This document shows positions 1 through 5,874 of a DNA stretch of 9,178 bases, one piece after another. The position numbers and the translations under genes are program-made. The stretch's first letter is position 1. Each line of letters opens with the position of its first letter. This DNA is from an uncultured Bacteroidales bacterium (lineage in GTDB: Bacteria; Bacteroidota; Bacteroidia; Bacteroidales; UBA4417), in the NCBI GenBank assembly GCA_937965665.1, contig CALCJE010000235.1, forward strand, positions 1 to 9,178, in the 5' to 3' direction. The notes under the pieces are model-generated. The model made no database searches. It was not told the DNA's origin and was given only the letters and a program-made list of their open reading frames with translations.

Positions 1-821
1 CACATCCACACAACAAAGGTGTATTCGGTAGCGGGTTTCACGGCAACTGTTTGCGACCATACTTTAAGCGATGGCCGCCCCCCGTTAATCATCAAAAAAT
101 TGCCTGCTCCGCTGGTATGATCGTGACCTGAAAAATATGTCCGGAGGAAATATGACGCATCAGCACCAACAGTGTAACCATAATCGCCCATAGGCCAAAG
201 ACAATTATCACCGTTGCAGTAAGTATAATCAGTAAAAAAACCGGTATTTCCGAGCTCAAAATCGGGATTAGCAATTAAATTCTGTGTAAAATCAGTGGTT
301 GTGAGATAAAACGTTGCAGAGGTGTCGATGATACTGTAAGGATTCTGTATCTGCATATTATTCAGGTTGCCGGATGTTGACCAGGAGTAAGTGAGCGCTT
401 GCCGGCTATGCAGCTCCAATATGCTTCCCCGGCAAACAGAAGTGTCATTATTAATAATAAAGCCAGGAATGCAATTGGCTTGTATCGAAAATAAAGATGG
501 ATGAGTTGCACTGGTATTAGGTTCCTTTATTTCCCTTCCAGCGAAAGCGGTCGTGTGAAGGAAACCTCCCGAATCGGGTTCGGTTAGTTTGATGCTTACG
601 CCACATTCACAGTCATAGTATCCTGAAGTCAAATAAAAGCAGGGCTGCAACAGATTATTACATGTTGTAAATGGAACAGTTGTGGTATTATTTAACTCCA
701 TGAAATTGGCTATCGAAGTGTAAGCATTGGCAAAAGTAAGCCAGCCAAAGCATAAAAATACTTTCAGCGATAAATGGCTTTTAAAAATTTTACTATCCAA
801 CCTGTGGGGTTCGGGAATCAT
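1..821 (-). CDS. Partial secreted protein with PKD/Ig-like and carbohydrate-binding-like segments (3' end missing)
   Basis: A reading frame starting with ATG at 821-819 stays open for 273 codons and runs off the left edge, so the C-terminus is not seen. Residues 1-33 look like a type I signal peptide with a long n-region (KIFKSHLSLK), a hydrophobic core and an ANA cleavage site. The mature part begins with a cysteine-rich stretch (Cys at about 54, 61, 71, 73). Residues 120-178 resemble the PKD/Ig-like repeats of Bacteroidota surface proteins (NDTSVCRGSILEL, then YSWSTSGN, then TFYLTT). From about 182 (NLIANPDFELGNTGF) the pattern resembles a jelly-roll domain of the CBM4_9/galactose-binding kind. 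Such proteins are often T9SS cargo or adhesins, but the C-terminal sorting domain that would show this lies outside the window. No Shine-Dalgarno is visible. It starts 108 bases past the last GH30 gene, beyond two hairpins, so it may belong to another unit. Function unknown; the coding call itself is firm. Confidence 0.8.
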   Translation of the reverse strand, partial: MIPEPHRLDSKIFKSHLSLKVFLCFGWLTFANAYTSIANFMELNNTTTVPFTTCNNLLQPCFYLTSGYYDCECGVSIKLTEPDSGGFLHTTAFAGREIKEPNTSATHPSLFSIQANCIPGFIINNDTSVCRGSILELHSRQALTYSWSTSGNLNNMQIQNPYSIIDTSATFYLTTTDFTQNLIANPDFELGNTGFFTDYTYCNGDNCLWPMGDYGYTVGADASYFLRTYFSGHDHTSGAGNFLMINGGRPSLKVWSQTVAVKPATEYTFVVWM

Positions 822-851
822 GAAGAAAGAGGTAATTCAGTAACAGGTTTA

Positions 852-895
852 CTGAAATAGCCTGGGAAACTCCCGGGCTATTTCAGATTCTTTTT
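852..895. terminator. Strong 16-bp hairpin, candidate terminator (T-tract on the plus-strand side)
   Basis: The arms 852-867 (CTGAAATAGCCTGGGA) and 871-886 (TCCCGGGCTATTTCAG) pair over 16 positions around a three-base loop, AAC. The only non-Watson-Crick position is 863/875, which is a G-U wobble in plus-strand RNA and an A-C mismatch in minus-strand RNA. A T-rich run (ATTCTTTTT, 887-895) follows on the plus strand. On the minus strand the hairpin is followed by TAAACCTG, without a U-tract. By position it sits 43 bases after the stop of the last GH30 gene and before the next minus-strand gene, so it most plausibly ends the GH30 transcript. By composition it is a better intrinsic terminator for plus-strand transcripts. 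It may work both ways. Confidence 0.6.
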
Positions 896-905
896 GAGAA
901 ATTCG

Positions 906-922
906 CCGGCAACCCATGCCGG
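906..922 (-). other. Short GC-rich hairpin just after the GH30 stop codon
   Basis: On the minus strand CCGGCA, a five-base loop TGGGT and TGCCGG form a 6-bp stem starting 7 bases after the TAA of the GH30 gene that ends at 930. No run of T follows, only CGAATTTCTC. It could stabilise the 3' end of the message or act together with the larger hairpin at 852-886. It is too short for a firm functional call. Confidence 0.35.
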
Positions 923-929
923 GAATTAA

Positions 930-2384
930 TTATTCAATTACCAAAGTTTGAATGGAATGTGGCAAGCTGGTGATTTCGGCGGCTTGCCCTGCAATCCAGA
1001 GGCGATAAGGAATTTTGTCGTTACTCTGGTTCATTACCACTACGGCAATTTTTCCATCAGGGTTTACAAAAGCCGTTGTTAAAAACTGCCCGCGGCTTGC
1101 GCTGCTTACAATCCTTTTAGCTCCCGGACGGATAAATTTGGAGAAGTGCCCGATATAATAATATGAACTCAAATAGTACAGTTCGCCAGTTTTGGTATCG
1201 GCATGTACCGGGGCAAAGCAGAAATTTCCGACATGGTTAGGTCCGCCGGTTTCGTCGAGCAGGATGTTCCAGTCAGTCCAGGCCACGGTTCCATTGTTAA
1301 AATCGTTAATTATTGAAGTACCATATTTTTCGCCCCATTTCCAGCTATTGATGTCAGCGAACTTAAAACTTTCGGCACAGCCTTCGGTAAAAATCAGGTT
1401 TTTGCCTGGAAAACTTTCGTAAACGCGACGCACATTGTCGTAAATATTTCCACCGCCGGTCCAGCTTTCGTACCAGTGGAATCCAATTCCCCAAACGTAC
1501 TTAGCGGCTTCGGGATCCGAAAGAATGGTACTTGCGCGCTGATACATCAGGTCGCGGTTATGATCCCAGGCAATAAGCTTTTTGGATGCCATTCCTGATT
1601 TCTGCAAAGTAGGCCCCAGGTATTTCTTTATGAAATCCCGCTCATCATCGGCTGTAAAAACGCACGACTCCCAGGTTTGAATGGCCATGGGCTCATTCTG
1701 AACGGAGAGCCCCCAAACAGGAATTCCTTCAGCTTCGTAAGCTTTCACAAATTTTACATAATAGTTTGCCCAGCTCTGGTAGTATTTCGGCAATAGTTTT
1801 CCCCCTTTAAGCATACTATTGTTGTCTTTCATCCAGGCGGGCGGGCTCCAGGGACTTGCAAAAAGTGTAAGTTTCCCGCCAGCCTCTGCAATGGCCTGTT
1901 TAATCATGGGAATCCGGTATTGCTTGTCGTGAGCAACGCTGAATGATTTGAGCGCTGCATCATTTTCGTCGACATAAGTATAACTCCCGCTCGAAAAATC
2001 GCAGCTATGAATATTGGTTCGAGCTAAAGAGTATCCAATGCCATTTTTCGGATCGTAATACTTCTGAATAATTTCCTTCTGTTTATCCTTGCTGAGTTTG
2101 GCGAATGTTTCGGCAGAAGCATCGGTAATGGCGCCACCAATACCTACAAGGGTCTGGAATTTGTGCGAAGGGTCAACAAATATACACGGTTGGGTTTCCA
2201 GTGGCTGGCCGAATGGCTTGAAACCAACTGTATCAGAAGCTGTTATACGCAACTGTGTATTATCGGCTGTTGTGTAAACAATAACCTTCTTCCCTTTTGC
2301 GGGGACAGTTTTTTGTGCACCGGCTGTACCGACAGTTAATGCCAGCATTAAACTCAGGCCAGATAATAGAAACAGATTTTTCAT
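930..2384 (-). CDS. Secreted GH30 glycoside hydrolase, GH30_1-like (glucosylceramidase-type fold)
   Basis: This 484-residue protein is a retaining glycoside hydrolase of family 30. The signal peptide is residues 1-24 (cleavage near AGAQ), with no lipobox cysteine, so it is exported as a soluble periplasmic or outside enzyme. The (beta/alpha)8 barrel shows FASPWSPPAWMK at 175-186, the acid/base Glu231 in SVQNEP and the nucleophile Glu334 in IFTEGCAES. After the barrel comes AWTDWNILLDETGGPNH (368-384), a signature of the glucocerebrosidase-like GH30_1 group. Residues from about 415 form the small beta-sandwich typical of GH30 (VVVMNQS). Length is normal and both catalytic residues are present. 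It differs clearly from the other two GH30 enzymes upstream, which carry FTEQW instead of FTEGC, so it is probably not a product of the same recent duplication. Known GH30_1 activities include beta-glucosidase and beta-xylosidase; given the neighbours, an exo-acting glucosidase on beta-glucan oligosaccharides is my guess. A candidate promoter lies just upstream (2419-2450). Confidence 0.93.
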   Translation of the reverse strand: MKNLFLLSGLSLMLALTVGTAGAQKTVPAKGKKVIVYTTADNTQLRITASDTVGFKPFGQPLETQPCIFVDPSHKFQTLVGIGGAITDASAETFAKLSKDKQKEIIQKYYDPKNGIGYSLARTNIHSCDFSSGSYTYVDENDAALKSFSVAHDKQYRIPMIKQAIAEAGGKLTLFASPWSPPAWMKDNNSMLKGGKLLPKYYQSWANYYVKFVKAYEAEGIPVWGLSVQNEPMAIQTWESCVFTADDERDFIKKYLGPTLQKSGMASKKLIAWDHNRDLMYQRASTILSDPEAAKYVWGIGFHWYESWTGGGNIYDNVRRVYESFPGKNLIFTEGCAESFKFADINSWKWGEKYGTSIINDFNNGTVAWTDWNILLDETGGPNHVGNFCFAPVHADTKTGELYYLSSYYYIGHFSKFIRPGAKRIVSSASRGQFLTTAFVNPDGKIAVVVMNQSNDKIPYRLWIAGQAAEITSLPHSIQTLVIE

Positions 2385-2418
2385 TTTTATTGGAATTTAG
2401 ATTTTAATTATTAATTCG

Positions 2419-2450
2419 CAGAAATATTTCAGGTGTCACTTTTGGTCAAA
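2419..2450 (-). promoter_or_regulatory. Candidate Bacteroidota promoter for the downstream GH30 gene
   Basis: On the minus strand TTTG (2450-2447) is followed after 20 bases by TATTTCTG (2426-2419). The Bacteroidota housekeeping promoter is TTTG, about 19-21 bases, then TAnnTTTG; the -7 element here matches five of its six fixed positions. The start codon is 34 bases below the -7 element, leaving a short AT-rich leader without a Shine-Dalgarno. The 160-base gap, compared with 32-74 bases between the other enzyme genes, supports separate transcription. This is a pattern match only. Confidence 0.5.
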
Positions 2451-2544
2451 TCCATCAATTCGCGGCTGATTTATTGCAAGTTTTGAATGGTTCAGGTATA
2501 AAATCATACAGCCAAATCATTAACTAAAGTTTACAATCGCAAAT

Positions 2545-4314
2545 TTACCAAACATAGGTTGCAACGGCACCAGCAGTCAACGTAGCCGGTGCTTTTTTGC
2601 CTTTAAATCCGATGTTAAATGTTTGCGACACATCACTGTTATTCAGAACGATGAGTACTTTCTTTCCTTCGGGAGTTCTGAAAGCCACGTTGGGCAGGTT
2701 AGTTAGCAAATTTGAAGCAATCCTTACCGAACCGGCCGGAACAAATTTAGAAGCATGCGCAACAATGTAGTATGAGACATTCCGGGTATAACCGGCAGTA
2801 ATAGTGAGCGCACCTTCGCAGGTTGTACAGCCTCCATTGGTATGCGGATTGTACGATGGATCTGATGCCAGGTTCCATTCAAGTACATTTTTACTCCAGT
2901 TGCGGGTGGCCCCGATGATCAGGTTCTGAAGATGCCATTTGATATTACCGGCAAAATCACTGGGACCGCCTACCCATTGCTCGGTAAAATACACATTCTT
3001 AGCCGGGTACGCATTGTGAACCGTCGAAAGAGCTGAAATATCGCCGGCATACAGGTGAAATGCCGAACCATCGACATATTTATACGCATCGGCATCGGAA
3101 AGTATGGAAGTTGCATATTCAGGATGATCGCAATTGTGGTCGTAGACTATGATTTTTGTGTTTAAGCCGGCCGATTGAAAAGCAGGTCCGAGGTAGTTTT
3201 TGATAAAATCGCGCTGCTCGTCAGCACTCATAACCATACTTGGGGTATTGTACGGATTCAGGGGTTCGTTCTGTATGGTTATGGCATCGATGTTTATACC
3301 TAAAGCGTTCATTTCTTTAACATAACGTACCAGGTAGCGGGCATATACATCGTAGTATTCAGGCAACAGGCTGCCCCCGGTAGCGCTTTTGTTGTTTTTC
3401 ATCCACACGGGTGCCGACCATGGCGAACCCAGGATTTTAATGCCCGGATTGATTTGAAGCACCGATTTTAAAACCGGGACAAGATCAACTTTATCTGGTC
3501 CAAGATCAAAATGATCCAGGTTGATATCTGTTTGTCCGGATGGTAGATCATCATACGAAAACACTGTAGAACTCAGATCCGACGCACCTATACTTACCCT
3601 CAGGTAACTTACGCCAATCGAGGTTTGGTCGTTTGCAAATAATTCGTTCAGTAAGGTGTTGCGTGTACCTGCTGTAAGATTATTGATCAGGTATGCACTA
3701 CCCCCTGTCATGGCAAAGCCAAAGCCATCCATTCGCTGGTAGGTTGTGGTGGTATCAACTTGAACGGTGGGGTACTGGTTTGGAGTTGCCGAAAAGTTTA
3801 AACCTACATCCTGCTTCCGAAGTAAAACAGATTTATCGGGTTTGGTAAGCCAGCAGTCAATATCTGTTACAACCGGGTTTGGATTAAAAACATCGTCGTT
3901 TTTGATGGTTACAGTAACCCGGTTTGTTTTTAGTACTGCATTTTTTGCATTACTCAACGTAACCTGGAAAGTTTCATCGGGTTCGAAAAGAGAATCATTA
4001 TTGATCCAGATTTCAATATTCCCCGTAGTTTGACCGGGGTTAACAGATAAGACTGCCGAGCTGACGGCCAGAAAATCTTCACCTGCCTGTGTAGTAACAT
4101 CGGAAGTAGCCCATGTAAAACTGACTATTTTATCAGTAGCCTTGTTCAGTTTCACAGGGATGCTGAGTTTATTTTGCTGTAAAGTGCCTTCAGTAATTGA
4201 AATGGTATCCTGAAGCTGGATTTCAACAATGTCGGGCTCACTGTTTTTCTGGCACGAAAAAAGTATGGTACTAAATGCCAGGAGAAGTGTACAGCCTATA
4301 ATTTTAGATTTCAT
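2545..4314 (-). CDS. GH30 lipoprotein with N-terminal Calx-beta domain (GH30_3-like, probable beta-1,6-glucanase)
   Basis: This 589-residue protein starts with a lipoprotein signal (core LLAFSTILFS, then Cys21 followed by QKNSEPD), so it should be lipid-anchored, probably in the outer membrane. Residues 30-141 match a Calx-beta domain: TWATSDVTTQAGEDF near 67-81, then NNDSLFEPDETFQVTLSNA at 105-123, and a closing TIKNDD. The acidic residues Asp107, Glu111, Asp113 and Glu114 lie where this family usually binds calcium. The GH30 barrel begins near 151 (DIDCWLTKPDKS). It has SPWSAPVWMKNN at 297-308, acid/base Glu350 in ITIQNEP and nucleophile Glu445 in YFTEQW, then the usual C-terminal beta-sandwich ending AGAVATYVW. 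The motifs fit the group containing bacterial and fungal endo-beta-1,6-glucanases (GH30_3) better than GH30_1; the subfamily is judged by eye. It lies 32 bases after the next GH30 gene upstream, to which its catalytic part is closely similar, so the two are a tandem duplicate pair and probably cotranscribed. No Shine-Dalgarno is seen. Confidence 0.93.
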   Translation of the reverse strand: MKSKIIGCTLLLAFSTILFSCQKNSEPDIVEIQLQDTISITEGTLQQNKLSIPVKLNKATDKIVSFTWATSDVTTQAGEDFLAVSSAVLSVNPGQTTGNIEIWINNDSLFEPDETFQVTLSNAKNAVLKTNRVTVTIKNDDVFNPNPVVTDIDCWLTKPDKSVLLRKQDVGLNFSATPNQYPTVQVDTTTTYQRMDGFGFAMTGGSAYLINNLTAGTRNTLLNELFANDQTSIGVSYLRVSIGASDLSSTVFSYDDLPSGQTDINLDHFDLGPDKVDLVPVLKSVLQINPGIKILGSPWSAPVWMKNNKSATGGSLLPEYYDVYARYLVRYVKEMNALGINIDAITIQNEPLNPYNTPSMVMSADEQRDFIKNYLGPAFQSAGLNTKIIVYDHNCDHPEYATSILSDADAYKYVDGSAFHLYAGDISALSTVHNAYPAKNVYFTEQWVGGPSDFAGNIKWHLQNLIIGATRNWSKNVLEWNLASDPSYNPHTNGGCTTCEGALTITAGYTRNVSYYIVAHASKFVPAGSVRIASNLLTNLPNVAFRTPEGKKVLIVLNNSDVSQTFNIGFKGKKAPATLTAGAVATYVW

Positions 4315-5672
4315 TCTTGTATTAATCTATGCTTTAAAATGTTTGATTACCAGGTGTATGTTGCGACAGCACCGGCCGGGAGTGTAGCCTGGGCAGATTT
4401 TCCTCCAAAGCCGATTTCAAAAACCTGGCTTTGCTTTGAGGTATTTAACACAATCAATACAATTTTTCCATCTGGAGTTTTATAAGCCACATTCGGCAGG
4501 TTTGAGAGTGTGTTGCTGGCAATGCGTACCGAACCCATGGGTACAAACCGAGAAGCATGTGCAATGGTATAATAAGCTACATTTCGTGTTACAGCAGCAT
4601 TACTGCCGATGGTAATGAGCCCCTCACACTGCGTACAGCTACCGGGAGTATGCGGATTGTACGTTGGATCCGAAGCCAGGTTCCATTCAATTACATTTTT
4701 ACTCCAATTGCGTGGTGCACCGATGATGATATTTTCGACGTACCATCTCATATCCTCAGCAAATTTACTGGGACCGCCAACCCATTGCTCTGTAAAATAC
4801 ACATTTTTAGCAGGATAAGCATCGTGCACTGTTGTCAGCGCCGTGATTTCGCCCCCATACAGATGAAATGCGGATCCGTCAACATATTGGGCTGCATCAT
4901 TATCAGCAAGTATTGAAGTCGGATAATCGGGACGGTCGCAGTTATGATCGTAGAGCACTATTTTAGTTTTAATTCCGGCATTTTTAAAAGCAGGCCCCAG
5001 GTGTTTGCTGATGAAGTCGCGCTGTTCTTCAGCCTGCATCACCATACTCGGATTATTTCCGCCATATAAAGGCTCATTTTGAATGGTTATGGCATCAATC
5101 GGAATTCCTTCGGTTTTCATGTCGTTGATATAGCGCACCAGGTATTTTGCGTACACCCCGTAATATTCCGGTAACAGGCTCCCTCCTACCGATTTACGGT
5201 TGTTTTTCATCCAAACCGGTGCCGACCATGGCGAAGCCATAATTTTGATGCCCGGGTTCAGTTTCAGTATCGATTTCAGAACCGGGATCAGGTCTTTACG
5301 ATCGGGATTGATGCTGAATTGTTTTAAATCAACATCAGTTTCGCCTTCGGGCAAATCGTTGTACGAAAAAACACTGGCATCAAGGTCGGAGGCCCCGATG
5401 CTGATTCTCAAATAACTGATTCCTATTCCATTATCTTTGAGTAAGAACAATTCTTTAAGCAATTTTTCGCGATCAGCAACAGGAAGGTTATTTATCAACT
5501 GCGCGCTTCCTCCGGTCAGCGCTGCGCCAAATCCATCCATTGCCTGAAAACGGGAGGTTTCATCGACAACAATAGCCTGAACGTTCTGGGCAGGCGTCGA
5601 AAAATGCAATAGGGCTGACTGTTTCTGGAGCAGTGCCGACTTATCGGGTTTGGTAATCCAGCATGAAATATC
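2545..5672 (-). repeat. Diverged tandem gene duplication (two GH30 catalytic units)
   Basis: The catalytic parts of two neighbouring genes, 2545-3864 and 4347-5672, are direct repeats in the same orientation. By eye about two thirds of the residues are identical and there are few gaps. Blocks such as YPAKNVYFTEQWVGGPS and the SPWSAPVWMKNN motif are fully shared, and DNA similarity is obvious around the nucleophile. The similarity begins at the D-I-x-C-W motif. The sequence before it is unrelated: a lipobox plus Calx-beta domain in one copy, an ordinary signal peptide and short linker in the other. Confidence 0.8.
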
Positions 5673-5816
5673 GCGGCTGGCCGGAATATTTCCTTGGGCA
5701 GTAAGATTGCCATTTTCAGCATTACCGGCATTAACAATGCTGGTTAAAATCAAAGAGCCAGTTAGAATAACTGCCTGTTTGAAACTAGGACGAAAGTATG
5801 TTTTATGGTTCATCAT
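4347..5816 (-). CDS. Secreted soluble GH30 glycoside hydrolase (GH30_3-like, probable beta-1,6-glucanase)
   Basis: This 489-residue enzyme has a type I signal peptide (about 1-30, ending SIVNA) with no lipobox, so it should be soluble after export. The barrel starts near 49 (DISCWITKPDKS). It shows SPWSAPVWMKNN at 195-206, acid/base Glu248 in ITIQNEP, nucleophile Glu343 in YFTEQW, then SKNVIEWNLASDP at 372-384 and the C-terminal beta-sandwich ending AGAVATYTW. A CxxC pair (Cys394 and Cys397, SCTQCEG) lies in the loop after the last barrel strands; the paralog downstream has the same pair. The start is one of two adjacent ATGs (5816 or 5813); GGAAAG about 10 bases before is at best a weak ribosome site. 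It lies 58 bases after the GH5 gene and 32 bases before the paralogous GH30 lipoprotein, so cotranscription is likely. GH30 enzymes of this kind hydrolyse beta-1,6-glucan. The exact subfamily and endo or exo mode cannot be read from sequence alone. Confidence 0.93.
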   Translation of the reverse strand: MMNHKTYFRPSFKQAVILTGSLILTSIVNAGNAENGNLTAQGNIPASRDISCWITKPDKSALLQKQSALLHFSTPAQNVQAIVVDETSRFQAMDGFGAALTGGSAQLINNLPVADREKLLKELFLLKDNGIGISYLRISIGASDLDASVFSYNDLPEGETDVDLKQFSINPDRKDLIPVLKSILKLNPGIKIMASPWSAPVWMKNNRKSVGGSLLPEYYGVYAKYLVRYINDMKTEGIPIDAITIQNEPLYGGNNPSMVMQAEEQRDFISKHLGPAFKNAGIKTKIVLYDHNCDRPDYPTSILADNDAAQYVDGSAFHLYGGEITALTTVHDAYPAKNVYFTEQWVGGPSKFAEDMRWYVENIIIGAPRNWSKNVIEWNLASDPTYNPHTPGSCTQCEGLITIGSNAAVTRNVAYYTIAHASRFVPMGSVRIASNTLSNLPNVAYKTPDGKIVLIVLNTSKQSQVFEIGFGGKSAQATLPAGAVATYTW

Positions 5817-5874
5817 GATTTTAGCTTTCCATTTTTAGTGATAGACCAGGATAAATATGCCTGAAATTTTTAGG

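Noticed and set aside
92..274. A 60-residue minus-strand frame with hydrophobic look (MLIPILSSEIPVFLL), possible small membrane protein
   Set aside because: It lies fully inside the 273-codon frame of the PKD-like gene, in another frame. The longer frame has a signal peptide and recognisable domains, so this one is a shadow.
2520..2533. Imperfect palindrome TTAACTAAAGTTTA just after the stop of the GH30 lipoprotein gene, considered as an operator
   Set aside because: Only 14 bases, AT-rich, with one mismatch, and about 100 bases before the candidate promoter. Such palindromes are expected by chance in an AT-rich gap.
5817..5874. Possible small hairpin (CAGG with CCTG) between the GH5 and the first GH30 gene, considered as a terminator
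   Set aside because: The stem is four pairs with a loop of nine bases and no T-run. It gives no reason to split the genes into separate transcripts.
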